Origin: Leifsonia sp. Root227
GTDB lineage: Bacteria; Actinomycetota; Actinomycetes; Actinomycetales; Microbacteriaceae
Direction of reading: 5' to 3'
Length of the DNA: 64,000 nt
Assembly (NCBI RefSeq): GCF_001428745.1
Contig: NZ_LMIO01000003.1
Coordinates: forward strand, 558,001-622,000
Positions 33,074 to 43,198 of this stretch are shown here, in pieces. The notes beneath the pieces are model-generated. The model made no database searches and had not been told where the DNA came from. It was given only the letters and a program-made list of their open reading frames with translations. The position numbers were made by a program, and so were the translations under genes. The stretch's first letter is position 1. Every line of letters starts with the position of its first letter.

Positions 33074-36000
33074 GTGATACTGCAGGGCTTGATCGCAGCG
33101 CTTTCGCGCGCCTCCACGTTCGATGACGCCCTGGCCTCCGCGGCCCGTGACGCCGACTTCTCGCTCACCGACGGCCTGCGCGCCCCGCTGATCGCCGGAC
33201 TGCTGCAGCGCAGAGCCGCGGCAGGCGCCTCCCAGGCCATCCTCGTGATCACCGCCACGGGACGCGAGTCCGAGTCGATCCGCGGCGCCCTCGGCTGCGT
33301 CATCCCGAACGCCGAGATCATCGAGTTCCCCGCCTGGGAGACGCTGCCGCACGAGCGGCTCAGCCCCAGCGCGGAGATCGTCGGCAAGCGCCTCACCGCA
33401 CTGCGCCGCCTCGCCGACTGGGAGGCGGGGGACCGGTCGACACCGATCATCCTGGTCGCGTCCGTCCGGGCCGCCCTGCAGCCGCTCGCAGACAACCTCA
33501 CCGACTACGCCGCCGTCGAGCTCGCAACGGGCGGGAGAGGGTTCGATCTCTCCGGCCTGTCCATGCAGCTGGTCGACCTGGCGTACGCGCGCGTCGACAT
33601 GGTCACCCGCCGCGGCGAGTTCGCGGTGCGCGGCGGCATCCTCGACGTGTTCCCGCCGAACGGGGACCACCCGTACCGCGTCGACTTCTTCGGCGACGAG
33701 GTGGACCAGATCCGCGCGTTCTCCGTCGCCGATCAGCGGTCGCTGCCCGACCCCATCCCGTCGGTGTCGCTTCCGCCGAGCCGCGAGCTGCTGCTCAGCG
33801 AGTCTGTACGGCAGCGGGCGCGGGAGATGGAGCACGAGTTCCCGAGCATGTCGGCGATGCTCGCCAAGATCGGCGAGGGCATCCCCGTGGAGGGCATGGA
33901 GTCGCTCGCCCCGGCGCTGGTCGACAGGCTCGTGCCGCTCACCCATTACCTTCCGGACGGCGCCGCCGTCGCCGTGCTCTCTCCGGAGCGCGTCGCGAGC
34001 CGTGCCGTGAGCCTGGCCGAGACGAACCGCGAGTTCCTGTCCGCCGCGTGGAGCGCAGCGACGGTCGGTGCGGCGGCCCCCATCGACCTCGCGGCCGGCG
34101 ACTTCCTCACCCTGCAGAAGCTGCGCGACTCCGTGACGTTCAGCAAGCCGGGCGAGAAGGCGCCGAACCACCCGTGGTGGACGATGAGCGGCTTCCAGGC
34201 CGACGAGGTGCTGCCGGAGGAGCGCGAGATCGAGGAGCACCTGCAGCTCCGCATCGCCGCGGAGGCCGTGCCCAGTTTCCAGGGCAACGTCACCGGGGCG
34301 ATCGAGCACGTCGCATCCCGGTTGAAGGACGGCTGGAGCGTCGCCATCGTCGCGGAGGGCGCAGGACTCGTGGAGCGCGCGGCCGACGTCCTCTCCGAGG
34401 CCGAGCTGCCTGCACGCCTGGTCGAGGAGTACCCGGCGGAGCCGGAGCCTGGCATCGCCTACCTGCTGCGTGCGACGGTCGAGCACGGGTTCGAGCTCGG
34501 TGAGACCAAGCTGGCGCTGATCAGCGAGAGCGAGTTCTACGGGCGCACGGTCGGCTACGACTCCCGCCAGGTCAAGAAGCTCGCCACCAGGCGCAAGAAC
34601 GTCGTCGACCCGCTGGCGCTGAAGCCGGGAGACTTCGTGGTGCACCAGACCCACGGCATCGGCAAGTTCGTGGAGCTGACCCAGCGCGAAGTGTCGAGCG
34701 GCGGCCGCAACGCGGTCAAGTCCAAGCGCGAGTACCTCGTGCTCGAGTACGCGCCGTCGAAGCGCGGCTACCCCGGCGACAAGCTCTTCGTGCCCACCGA
34801 CCAGCTCGACCTGCTGACCAGGTATGTGGGCGGGGAGGCCCCTGCGCTCAGCAAGATGGGCGGCAGCGACTGGTCGGCGGCGAAGGGACGTGCACGCAAA
34901 GCGGTGCGCGACATCGCGGTGGAGCTGGTCAAGCTCTACTCGGCGCGCATGGCGAGCAAGGGTCACGCGTTCGGGCCGGACACGCCGTGGCAGCGCGAGC
35001 TGGAGGAGGCGTTCCCGTTCGCGGAGACGCACGACCAGCTGCAGACCATCGACGAAGTGAAGGCCGACATGGAGCGGCCGATCCCGATGGACAGGCTCAT
35101 CTCCGGCGACGTCGGCTTCGGCAAGACCGAGATCGCCGTCCGCGCGGCCTTCAAGGCAGTGCAGGACGGCAAGCAGGTGGTCATGCTCGTGCCGACGACG
35201 CTGCTGGTGAAGCAGCACTTCGAGACGTTCCAGGAGCGCTTCGCCGGGTTCCCCATCCACCTGAGGGCGCTCAGCCGGTTCCAGACCGACAAGGAGGCGA
35301 AGGAGACGATCGACGGCATGGCCGACGGCACCGTGGATGTGGTCATCGGCACCCACAGGCTCCTCGCCGACAACATCACGCTCAAAGACCTCGGCCTCGT
35401 CATCATCGACGAGGAGCAGCGGTTCGGCGTCGAGCACAAGGACGCGCTGAAGAAGCTGAAGACCAACGTCGACATCCTCGCGATGAGCGCAACGCCCATC
35501 CCGCGCACGCTGGAGATGGCGGTGACGGGCATCAGGGAGATGTCGACGCTCGCCACCCCGCCGGAGGACAGGCACCCGATCCTGACGTTCGTCGGGCCGT
35601 ACTCCGACAAGCAGGTGGCGGCGGCCATCCGGCGCGAGCTGCTGCGCGAGGGCCAGGTGTTCTTCGTGCACAACCGCGTCGGCAGCATCACCAGCCAGGC
35701 GGCGAAGCTGGCCGAGCTGGTGCCGGAGGCGCGCATCGCCGTCGCCCACGGCAAGATGAACGAGCGCGCGCTGGAGCAGGTGGTGGTGGACTTCTGGGAG
35801 CGGAAGTTCGATGTGCTGGTGTCGACAACGATCATCGAGACCGGGCTCGACATCGCCAACGCGAACACGATCATCATCGACAGGGCGGACAAGTACGGCC
35901 TGAGTCAGTTGCACCAGCTGCGCGGGCGCGTCGGGCGCGGGCGCGAGCGGGCGTACGCGTACTTCCTGTGGGACGAGAACAAGCCGCTCAGCGAGACGGC

Positions 36001-36691
36001 GCACGACCGGCTGTCGACCATCGCGGCCAACAACGACCTCGGCAGCGGGATGCAGGTGGCGCTGAAGGACCTGGAGATCCGCGGGGCGGGCAACCTGCTC
36101 GGCGGCGAGCAGTCCGGGCACATCGCTGGCGTCGGCTTCGACCTCTATCTGCGGATGATCGGCGAGGCGGTGAGCACCTTCCGCGGCGAGGTCGCCGAGG
36201 GGCAGACGGAGCTGCGCCTGGAGCTCCCGGTGGATGCGCACATCCCCGAGGAGTACGTGGACAGCGAGAGGCTGCGCCTGGAGGCGTATCAGAAGCTGTC
36301 GACGGCGAGCTCGCCCGCCGCGAAGGACGACCAGATCGACCTCGTGATCGAGGAGCTGACCGACCGCTACGGCGAGCCGCCGCTCGCGGTCAGCAACCTC
36401 AGCGCGGTGTCCCGGCTGCGCAGGGCCGCCCAGCGGGCCGGACTCGGCGAGGTGGTGGCGATGGGCTCGAACCTGCGTCTGGCGCCTGCCATCCTGCCGG
36501 ACTCGCTCCAGGTGCGGTTGCAGCGCATGTACCCGGGCTCGAAGTACCACGCTGCTCCCAAGGTGGTCACGGTGCCGATGCCGCGCATCAACGGCGAGCC
36601 TCTCGACGACGCCGACCTGATCGACTGGGTCTCGACGCTGCTCGGCGCGCTGTTCCCGGTGCCGGAGCCCGTCGCAGAGGCCGCGTCCTAG
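33074..36691 (+). CDS. mfd: Transcription-repair coupling factor
   Basis: About 1205 residues. Mfd displaces stalled RNA polymerase and recruits UvrA. The order is: UvrB-like N-terminal region (about 20-500, with GGILDVFPPNGDHPYRVDFFGDEVD), RNA-polymerase interaction domain (GDFVVHQTHGIGKFVEL onward), then a RecG-like superfamily 2 translocase. The translocase has Walker A SGDVGFGKTEIA, DEEQRFG and MSATPIPRTLEM, then QLRGRVGRGRERAYAYF and the GNLLGGEQSGHI region. The C-terminal autoinhibitory domain is present. All motifs are intact. It runs within seven bases of the convergent nhaA. Confidence 0.97.
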   Translation: MILQGLIAALSRASTFDDALASAARDADFSLTDGLRAPLIAGLLQRRAAAGASQAILVITATGRESESIRGALGCVIPNAEIIEFPAWETLPHERLSPSAEIVGKRLTALRRLADWEAGDRSTPIILVASVRAALQPLADNLTDYAAVELATGGRGFDLSGLSMQLVDLAYARVDMVTRRGEFAVRGGILDVFPPNGDHPYRVDFFGDEVDQIRAFSVADQRSLPDPIPSVSLPPSRELLLSESVRQRAREMEHEFPSMSAMLAKIGEGIPVEGMESLAPALVDRLVPLTHYLPDGAAVAVLSPERVASRAVSLAETNREFLSAAWSAATVGAAAPIDLAAGDFLTLQKLRDSVTFSKPGEKAPNHPWWTMSGFQADEVLPEEREIEEHLQLRIAAEAVPSFQGNVTGAIEHVASRLKDGWSVAIVAEGAGLVERAADVLSEAELPARLVEEYPAEPEPGIAYLLRATVEHGFELGETKLALISESEFYGRTVGYDSRQVKKLATRRKNVVDPLALKPGDFVVHQTHGIGKFVELTQREVSSGGRNAVKSKREYLVLEYAPSKRGYPGDKLFVPTDQLDLLTRYVGGEAPALSKMGGSDWSAAKGRARKAVRDIAVELVKLYSARMASKGHAFGPDTPWQRELEEAFPFAETHDQLQTIDEVKADMERPIPMDRLISGDVGFGKTEIAVRAAFKAVQDGKQVVMLVPTTLLVKQHFETFQERFAGFPIHLRALSRFQTDKEAKETIDGMADGTVDVVIGTHRLLADNITLKDLGLVIIDEEQRFGVEHKDALKKLKTNVDILAMSATPIPRTLEMAVTGIREMSTLATPPEDRHPILTFVGPYSDKQVAAAIRRELLREGQVFFVHNRVGSITSQAAKLAELVPEARIAVAHGKMNERALEQVVVDFWERKFDVLVSTTIIETGLDIANANTIIIDRADKYGLSQLHQLRGRVGRGRERAYAYFLWDENKPLSETAHDRLSTIAANNDLGSGMQVALKDLEIRGAGNLLGGEQSGHIAGVGFDLYLRMIGEAVSTFRGEVAEGQTELRLELPVDAHIPEEYVDSERLRLEAYQKLSTASSPAAKDDQIDLVIEELTDRYGEPPLAVSNLSAVSRLRRAAQRAGLGEVVAMGSNLRLAPAILPDSLQVRLQRMYPGSKYHAAPKVVTVPMPRINGEPLDDADLIDWVSTLLGALFPVPEPVAEAAS

Positions 36692-36698
36692 CAGGCGG

Positions 36699-37850
<1,152 letters not shown>

Positions 37851-38056
37851 GCGGTCTCGCCTATCTCACGCTTCGAGTTTCTCGTCGAACGCGCGGCCGG
37901 ATGCGGGAGCGACGCGTTCGCGTCACCCGCCGACCAGACTTCCCGGCACACCAGTCACCCACTCTACCGGGGAGGCAGGCGTCAGGCGGCGGAGGATGAG
38001 GGAGGATGGAGGAAGGGCGGCCGGTGCGCCGCCCACGATCGAGGAAGGCGTCCACG

Positions 38057-38785
38057 ATGACCGAGCTGAGCTTCTCATCCGCTCCCGCGTCGGAGCAGCC
38101 GACCAAGCTGGACGAGCTGGTGGCCGTGATGGAACGGCTGCGCGGCCCTGGTGGGTGCCCGTGGGATGCCGACCAGACGCACGAGTCGCTGGTGCAGTAC
38201 CTCATCGAGGAGACCTACGAGCTGGTCGAGGCGATCGAGACCGGCAACAGGGACGACCTGATCGAGGAGCTCGGAGACGTGCTCTATCAGGTGCTGTTCC
38301 ACGCCGACATCGCGGCGCACACTCCCGGCGAGGACTTCGACATCCAGGATGTGGCAGCGCAGATGACCGCCAAGATGGTCGGCCGCCACCCGCACGTGTT
38401 CGGCGGAGACAGGACGGCGGAGACCGCCGACGACGTCGTCGAGTTCTGGGACGACCTCAAGAAGCGCGAGAAGCCGTCGCGGACGAGCGTGCTCGACGGC
38501 ATCCCGCAGGCCATGCCGTCGCTGGCGCTCGCCGACAAGCTGCTCGGCCGTGCGGAGAAGGTGGGGCTGCTCGACCTGCACGAGGCCGGGGGAGTGCAGG
38601 TGGACTCGGAGGACGAGCTCGGTCCGCTGCTGCTGGCGATCGTCGCGTCGGCGAAGGCCAAGGGACTGGATGCGGAGCGGGCGCTGCGCTCGACGCTGCG
38701 CGACCTGCAGTCGGAGATCCGCGAGTACGAGGCGGACGCGTCCGACGCCGGAATCATCGGGCTTCCGTCCGCCTCGTCCGACTGA
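38057..38785 (+). CDS. mazG: Nucleoside triphosphate pyrophosphohydrolase MazG
   Basis: A 242-residue all-alpha NTP pyrophosphohydrolase that removes non-canonical or excess NTPs. The diagnostic block is LRGPGGCPWDADQTHESL followed by YLIEETYELVEAIE, with the second-half KREKPSRTSVLDGIPQAMPSLALADKL. I start at the ATG at 38057; a longer reading adds 17 basic residues unlike the family. It sits before eno in related genomes, here separated by an iron-uptake operon and hisS. Confidence 0.93.
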   Translation: MTELSFSSAPASEQPTKLDELVAVMERLRGPGGCPWDADQTHESLVQYLIEETYELVEAIETGNRDDLIEELGDVLYQVLFHADIAAHTPGEDFDIQDVAAQMTAKMVGRHPHVFGGDRTAETADDVVEFWDDLKKREKPSRTSVLDGIPQAMPSLALADKLLGRAEKVGLLDLHEAGGVQVDSEDELGPLLLAIVASAKAKGLDAERALRSTLRDLQSEIREYEADASDAGIIGLPSASSD

Positions 38786-38810
38786 CTCGGGATTGGCAGG
38801 GCGGAGACGG

Positions 38811-38829
38811 TTAGGTTAGGCTTGCCTAA
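38811..38829 (+). promoter_or_regulatory. DtxR/IdeR iron box upstream of the siderophore ABC operon
   Basis: TTAGGTTAGGCTTGCCTAA, a 19-base site, matches the DtxR/IdeR consensus TTAGGTTAGGCTAACCTAA at 17 of 19 positions. It starts 46 bases before the binding-protein gene. Iron-loaded DtxR/IdeR should repress the operon when iron is sufficient. Confidence 0.9.
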
Positions 38830-38856
38830 ACCCCCTCACCGTCTCGAAGGAGAAGC

Positions 38857-39909
38857 ATGTTCGAGTCCGTTTCGCGCCGCCGGTCGCGCGTCGCCGTGGT
38901 CGCGTCGGCGATCGTCGCGACCGCCGCCCTCATCCTCACCGGCTGCAGCGCCGGTACGCCTGGCGACGAGAGCAGTTCGAGCAGCGGATCCGGGGCGTTC
39001 CCCGTCACGATCAAGAGCGCCCTCGGCCCGGTGACGATCGACAAGAAGCCGGAGCGCGTCGCGGTCTGGGGCTGGGGTGCGGCCGATGTCGCCCTCGCGC
39101 TCGGCGTCGTGCCCGTCGCCATGCCGAAGATGACATACGGCGGCAACGCAGACGGCGTCCTGCCCTGGGTGGCGGACAAGCTCACCGAGCTGAAGGCGAA
39201 GACCCCGCAGCTCATCGCCGGCGTCGACACCGGCGAGGTGCCGTTCGAGGAGTACGTGAAGGCCAAGCCGGACGTCATCCTCGCTCCGCTCTCCGGCCTC
39301 ACCCAGGCCGAGTACGACAAGCTCAGCAAGATCGCGCCGGTCGTCGCATACCCGAAGGTGCCGTGGGGCACGAGCTGGCAGGACCAGACGGACATCGTCG
39401 GCAAGGCTCTCGGGCTCTCCGCGGAGGCCACCGCGCTCAAGAAGAAGACAGAAGACAACGTGGCTGCGCTCGCCGCGAAGTACCCCGTGCTGAAAGACAA
39501 GACGTTCGTCTACGCCGCCGCCAACGAGCCGGGCATGATCAACGTCTACAAGGCCACGGACTCCCGCGTGCTCCTGCTCAATGAGCTCGGCCTCAAAAAC
39601 TCGCCCAGCATCGACACGCTCGACGCCAAGAAGGATGCGGACAGCTTCTTCTTCCAGGTCAGCTACGAGAACCTCTCCAAGATCGACACCGACCTCCTGG
39701 TGATGTACTTCGACAAGCAGTCCGCCGTCGACACCTTCACGGCAGACCCCCTGGTCGCCGCGATGCCCACCATCAAGGAGGGCCGCTTCGCACCGATCGT
39801 CGGCGAGGCGTTCGTCATGGCGTCGAGCGCGCCCAGCGTGCTGAGCATCCCGTGGATGCTCGACCGCTACGTGCCGGAGCTCGCGGCCGCGGCCGACAAG
39901 GTCAAGTAG
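38857..39909 (+). CDS. Iron-siderophore ABC transporter, substrate-binding lipoprotein
   Basis: A 350-residue lipoprotein: signal peptide, lipobox LTGC with the lipid-bearing cysteine at residue 30, Ser/Gly-rich tether, then a FecB/FhuD-type periplasmic-binding fold. Landmarks are ERVAVWGWGAADVALALG, the YVKAKPDVILAPLSGL region and the long backbone helix. It captures ferric siderophore and delivers it to the two permeases downstream. No siderophore synthesis genes are in the window, so it may take up foreign siderophores. AAGGAGAAGC is a good ribosome-binding site. First gene of a four-gene operon. Confidence 0.93.
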   Translation: MFESVSRRRSRVAVVASAIVATAALILTGCSAGTPGDESSSSSGSGAFPVTIKSALGPVTIDKKPERVAVWGWGAADVALALGVVPVAMPKMTYGGNADGVLPWVADKLTELKAKTPQLIAGVDTGEVPFEEYVKAKPDVILAPLSGLTQAEYDKLSKIAPVVAYPKVPWGTSWQDQTDIVGKALGLSAEATALKKKTEDNVAALAAKYPVLKDKTFVYAAANEPGMINVYKATDSRVLLLNELGLKNSPSIDTLDAKKDADSFFFQVSYENLSKIDTDLLVMYFDKQSAVDTFTADPLVAAMPTIKEGRFAPIVGEAFVMASSAPSVLSIPWMLDRYVPELAAAADKVK

Positions 39910-39917
39910 CGGGCCGG

Positions 39918-41015
39918 ATGACCACCAGTGCGGTGCCGCCGACGAGCGCGGCGGCGAACGACGGCCACGGAGGGGGCGGCCAGCGCAGTGGCGCAGGCAG
40001 CGCATCCACTGGCCGCCGTCGGCGTCGGCTGTCGTACGGGTTCGGCATTGCGATCGTCGCGCTGCTGGTGGTGTGCATCCTGAGCCTGATGCTGGGCTCC
40101 AACCCGCTCGATCCCGCGACCGTGTTCCACGCGCTGTTCCACTACGACAGGAGCAGCGAGGCATCGCTGATCGTCGTCGACAGCCGCCTGCCGCGCACCC
40201 TGCTCGGGCTGAGCGCCGGGCTCGCGCTCGGCCTCGCCGGCACGGTCATGCAGGGGCTGTCCCGCAACCCGCTCGCCGACCCCGGCATCCTTGGCGTGAA
40301 CTTCGGGGCGTCTCTCGCCGTGGTGATCGCCATCGCGGTGTTCGGCATCACCACCGCGGGCGGGTACGTCTGGTTCGCGTTCGCGGGAGCCGCCGTCGCA
40401 TCGGTGATCGTGTACGCGGTGGCGTCCGCCGGCCGCGAGGGCGCGACGCCGATCAAGCTCGCGCTCGCGGGGGCAGCGGTCTCTGCCGCGCTCGGCTCGC
40501 TCATCACGGCCGTGCTGCTGACCAGCCGCGTGTCGCTCGACTCGCTGCGGTTCTGGCAGGTCGGCTCACTCGCCGGACGCAACCTCGGCGTGTTCTGGCA
40601 GGTGCTCCCCACCATCGTGATCGGCGCGATCGTCGCCCTCGCGCTCGGCAGGGCGCTCAACGGGCTGGCGCTCGGCGACGATGTGGCGCGCGGGCTCGGC
40701 CAGAAGGTCGGGGTGTCCAGGGTGTTCGCGGCCGTCGCCATCGTGCTGCTCTGCGGGTCGGCGACCGCCGCCGTCGGCCCGATCGCGTTCGTCGGGCTCG
40801 TCATCCCGCACGTCGCGCGCTGGGTGGTCGGCGCCGACTATCGCTGGATCCTCGCGTTCTCGGCCGTGATCGCGCCGACCATGCTGATCGCCTGCGACGT
40901 GATCGGCCGCCTGGTGGCCTGGCCGGGCGAACTGCAGGTCGGCGTCGTCACCGCGGTGGTCGGCGCTCCCGTGTTCATCGCGCTCGTGCGCCGTCGCAAG
41001 CTGGTGAGCCTGTGA
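39918..41015 (+). CDS. Iron-siderophore ABC transporter permease 1 (FecCD family)
   Basis: 365 residues with about ten transmembrane segments. A hydrophilic Gly/Arg-rich N-terminal tail (about 1-38) precedes the first helix. FecCD hallmarks are SRLPRTLLGLSAGLALGLAG, GLSRNPLADPGILGVNFGA and the C-terminal GPIAFVGLVIPHVARWVVG coupling region. It forms a heterodimer with permease 2. Nine bases after the binding protein, and its stop shares a base with the next ATG. Confidence 0.93.
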   Translation: MTTSAVPPTSAAANDGHGGGGQRSGAGSASTGRRRRRLSYGFGIAIVALLVVCILSLMLGSNPLDPATVFHALFHYDRSSEASLIVVDSRLPRTLLGLSAGLALGLAGTVMQGLSRNPLADPGILGVNFGASLAVVIAIAVFGITTAGGYVWFAFAGAAVASVIVYAVASAGREGATPIKLALAGAAVSAALGSLITAVLLTSRVSLDSLRFWQVGSLAGRNLGVFWQVLPTIVIGAIVALALGRALNGLALGDDVARGLGQKVGVSRVFAAVAIVLLCGSATAAVGPIAFVGLVIPHVARWVVGADYRWILAFSAVIAPTMLIACDVIGRLVAWPGELQVGVVTAVVGAPVFIALVRRRKLVSL

Positions 41016-42097
41016 TGACGGATGCGCGGGCAGGGGCCGCGCAGGAACCGGCGGGGGCCGCTGCGGTCGCCGCTTCGCGCGCATCCATCGCCGATCGACG
41101 TTCACGCGCATCCCGGGTGATCCGGGTGTCCGTGGTGCTCGCCGTGCTCATCGTGCTCGTCTCCGCCGTGTCGCTGAGTCTCGGCGCCGCGGCGGTCGCG
41201 CCCGGCGACATCCTCGCCGCGCTGGTCGGCAGGGCGGATCGGCTCACCCAGTTCGTGATCCTGGAGCTGCGGCTGCCGCGGCTGCTCGCCGCCGTGCTGG
41301 TCGGTGGTTGCCTGGGGCTCTCCGGCGCCCTCATCCAGTCGATCGCGCGCAACCCGCTGGCGAGCCCGGACATCATCGGCATCACCGCGAGCGCGAGCGC
41401 GACCGGCGCGATCGCGCTGGTCTGGTTCGGGCTGACCGGCCTGGCGCTGTCCGGCGTCGTCGTGGCGGGGACGCTGGTCGCCGCCCTCGTCATCTACCTG
41501 CTGGCCTGGCGCGGCGGCATCAGCGGCTACCGGTTCGTGCTGATCGGCATCGGCTTCGCCGCCATCGCCGGGGCGATCGTGTCGTACGTGCTCACGACGG
41601 CGGCCCTCACCGACGTGCAGCAGGCGCTCGTCTGGCTGACCGGCAGCATCAACAGCGTCGACCCCGTCGCGCTGACCGTGCTGGCGGTGAGCGCCGTCGT
41701 GCTCGTGCCGTGCGCGCTGCTGCTCGGCAGGCCGCTCTCGGCGCTCGGCCTCGGCGACGACACGGCGGCGGCGGTGGGCGTGCAGGTCGAGCGGACCCGT
41801 CTGCTCGTGGTGCTCGTCGCCGTCGCTCTCGCTGCGGTCGCGGTGTCCGTTGCGGGGCCGATCGCGTTCGTCGCGTTCCTCTCCGCGCCGATCGCCAGGA
41901 GGCTGGTCGGTCGCGGCTCGCTCGCGCTCGTCCCGTCCGCGCTGGTCGGCGCACTGGTGCTCGTCGTCTCCGACATCGTCGCCCAGTTCGCGGTGCCTGA
42001 CGTGGCGTTCCCCGTCGGAGTCGTCACCGGCGTCGTCGGCGCGCCCTACCTGCTCTGGTTGCTGACCAGGACCAATCGAATCGGCCGGGGAGGCTGA
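41015..42097 (+). CDS. Iron-siderophore ABC transporter permease 2 (FecCD family)
   Basis: 360 residues, again about ten membrane segments, with an Ala/Arg-rich cytoplasmic tail before the first helix. FecCD signatures are LRLPRLLAAVLVGGCLGLSGAL, SIARNPLASPDIIGITASAS and GPIAFVAFLSAPIARRLVG. The ATG overlaps the permease 1 stop in TGATG, so translation is coupled. The two permeases are recognisably paralogous. Confidence 0.93.
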   Translation: MTDARAGAAQEPAGAAAVAASRASIADRRSRASRVIRVSVVLAVLIVLVSAVSLSLGAAAVAPGDILAALVGRADRLTQFVILELRLPRLLAAVLVGGCLGLSGALIQSIARNPLASPDIIGITASASATGAIALVWFGLTGLALSGVVVAGTLVAALVIYLLAWRGGISGYRFVLIGIGFAAIAGAIVSYVLTTAALTDVQQALVWLTGSINSVDPVALTVLAVSAVVLVPCALLLGRPLSALGLGDDTAAAVGVQVERTRLLVVLVAVALAAVAVSVAGPIAFVAFLSAPIARRLVGRGSLALVPSALVGALVLVVSDIVAQFAVPDVAFPVGVVTGVVGAPYLLWLLTRTNRIGRGG

Positions 42098-42099
42098 CC

Positions 42100-42906
42100 A
42101 TGACCACCACCCACGAACTCGCCGCGCGCGACCTGACCCTCTCCTACGAGGGCAGGGTCGTCGTCGACGGCCTCGACCTGGAGGTGCCGCCCGGCACGGT
42201 CACGGCCATCGTCGGCCCGAACGCGTGCGGCAAGTCCACGCTGCTGCGCGGGTTGTCCAGGCTGCTCGCCCCCGCATCCGGCACGGTGCTGCTGGACGGC
42301 GCGGACATCCACTCGCTGCCGACCAAGCAGGTGGCGACCAAGCTCGGGCTGCTGCCGCAGGCTCCCACGGCGCCGGACGGCATCACGGTGGCCGACCTGG
42401 TCGGGCGCGGCCGCTACCCGCATCAGGGCTGGTTCCGCCGCTGGACGGCGGAGGACGACGAGGCCGTCGCATCCGCGATGGTGTCGACCGGCGTGGCCGA
42501 CCTCGCCGACCGCGCGATCGACGAGCTGTCCGGCGGTCAGCGGCAGCGGGTGTGGATCGCGATGGCGCTCGCCCAGCAGACGGACATCCTGCTGCTCGAC
42601 GAGCCGACGACGTTCCTCGACATCAGCCACCAGATCGACGTGCTCGACCTGCTGCTCGACCTCAACGCCGCCCGCGGGACGACGGTGGTGATGGTGCTGC
42701 ACGACCTCAACCTGGCCGCGCGCTACGCCGACCACCTCATCGCGATGCGCGCGGGGGCGATCGTCGCGGCCGGTGCGCCAGGCGACGTGGTCACGGCGGA
42801 GCTGGTGCGCGACGTGTTCGGCGTGGAGTCGGTGATCGCGTCCGACCCTGTGACGGCGACGCCGCTGGTGGTTCCGCTCGGCCGCCACCACAGGCTGGGC
42901 GACTAG
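42100..42906 (+). CDS. Iron-siderophore ABC transporter ATP-binding protein (FecE family)
   Basis: A 268-residue ABC ATPase. Walker A GPNACGKST, signature LSGGQRQRVWIAMALAQ, Walker B ILLLDEPTTFLD and the H-loop MVLHDLNLAARYADHL are complete. The set binding protein, two permeases and ATPase makes a full importer. Two bases separate it from the permease 2 stop. It is last in the operon, followed by a 290-base gap with terminator-like structure. Confidence 0.95.
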   Translation: MTTTHELAARDLTLSYEGRVVVDGLDLEVPPGTVTAIVGPNACGKSTLLRGLSRLLAPASGTVLLDGADIHSLPTKQVATKLGLLPQAPTAPDGITVADLVGRGRYPHQGWFRRWTAEDDEAVASAMVSTGVADLADRAIDELSGGQRQRVWIAMALAQQTDILLLDEPTTFLDISHQIDVLDLLLDLNAARGTTVVMVLHDLNLAARYADHLIAMRAGAIVAAGAPGDVVTAELVRDVFGVESVIASDPVTATPLVVPLGRHHRLGD

Positions 42907-43198
42907 CGGCTGAATCGGAGTCCGGGCGCGGCGGGGGCCGAGCGGGGCGGCAGCGTCACGGCCGTCCCGACGACCGGCAGCGCGCCCGCTAGGCGTTGTC
43001 AGCCCGCCATTCGGGTGAGAGGCGCGGTTGCGCGACTCTCCTGGATGGCTGACGGGCACGTTGTCGGCCTTGTGTCTGACAGCGAGCATCTACCCGTGGT
43101 CGGACGGATGCGACTCATGTCAGGTCCATCGGGACACCACCGAAGCCGCAGGGCACGACCATGAGGGTGGCAACGCCCTCATCTTACGCCGCGGCGGC
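42907..43198. other. Structured intergenic region after the iron operon
   Basis: 290 bases between convergent genes, with no convincing gene. Bases 42998-43053 can fold into a nested hairpin (GTCAGCC at 42998-43004 with GGCTGAC at 43047-43053, an inner GAGAG/CTCTC and CGCG/CGCG around a GTTG loop). ORF-length readings of about 40 codons exist on both strands but have no ribosome-binding site or recognised family. Confidence 0.45.
43161..43182. terminator. Bidirectional terminator-like hairpin
   Basis: ATGAGGG (43161-43167) and CCCTCAT (43176-43182) form a perfect 7-bp stem with an 8-base loop between the iron operon and the convergent epoxide hydrolase. The T-rich flank is short. Confidence 0.55.

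Noticed and set aside
42907-43198. Short ORFs of about 40 codons on both strands after the iron operon, and a resemblance to 4.5S RNA (GTCAGGTCC)
   Set aside because: No ribosome-binding sites, no family, and the 4.5S match is limited to nine bases without the conserved tetraloop region.
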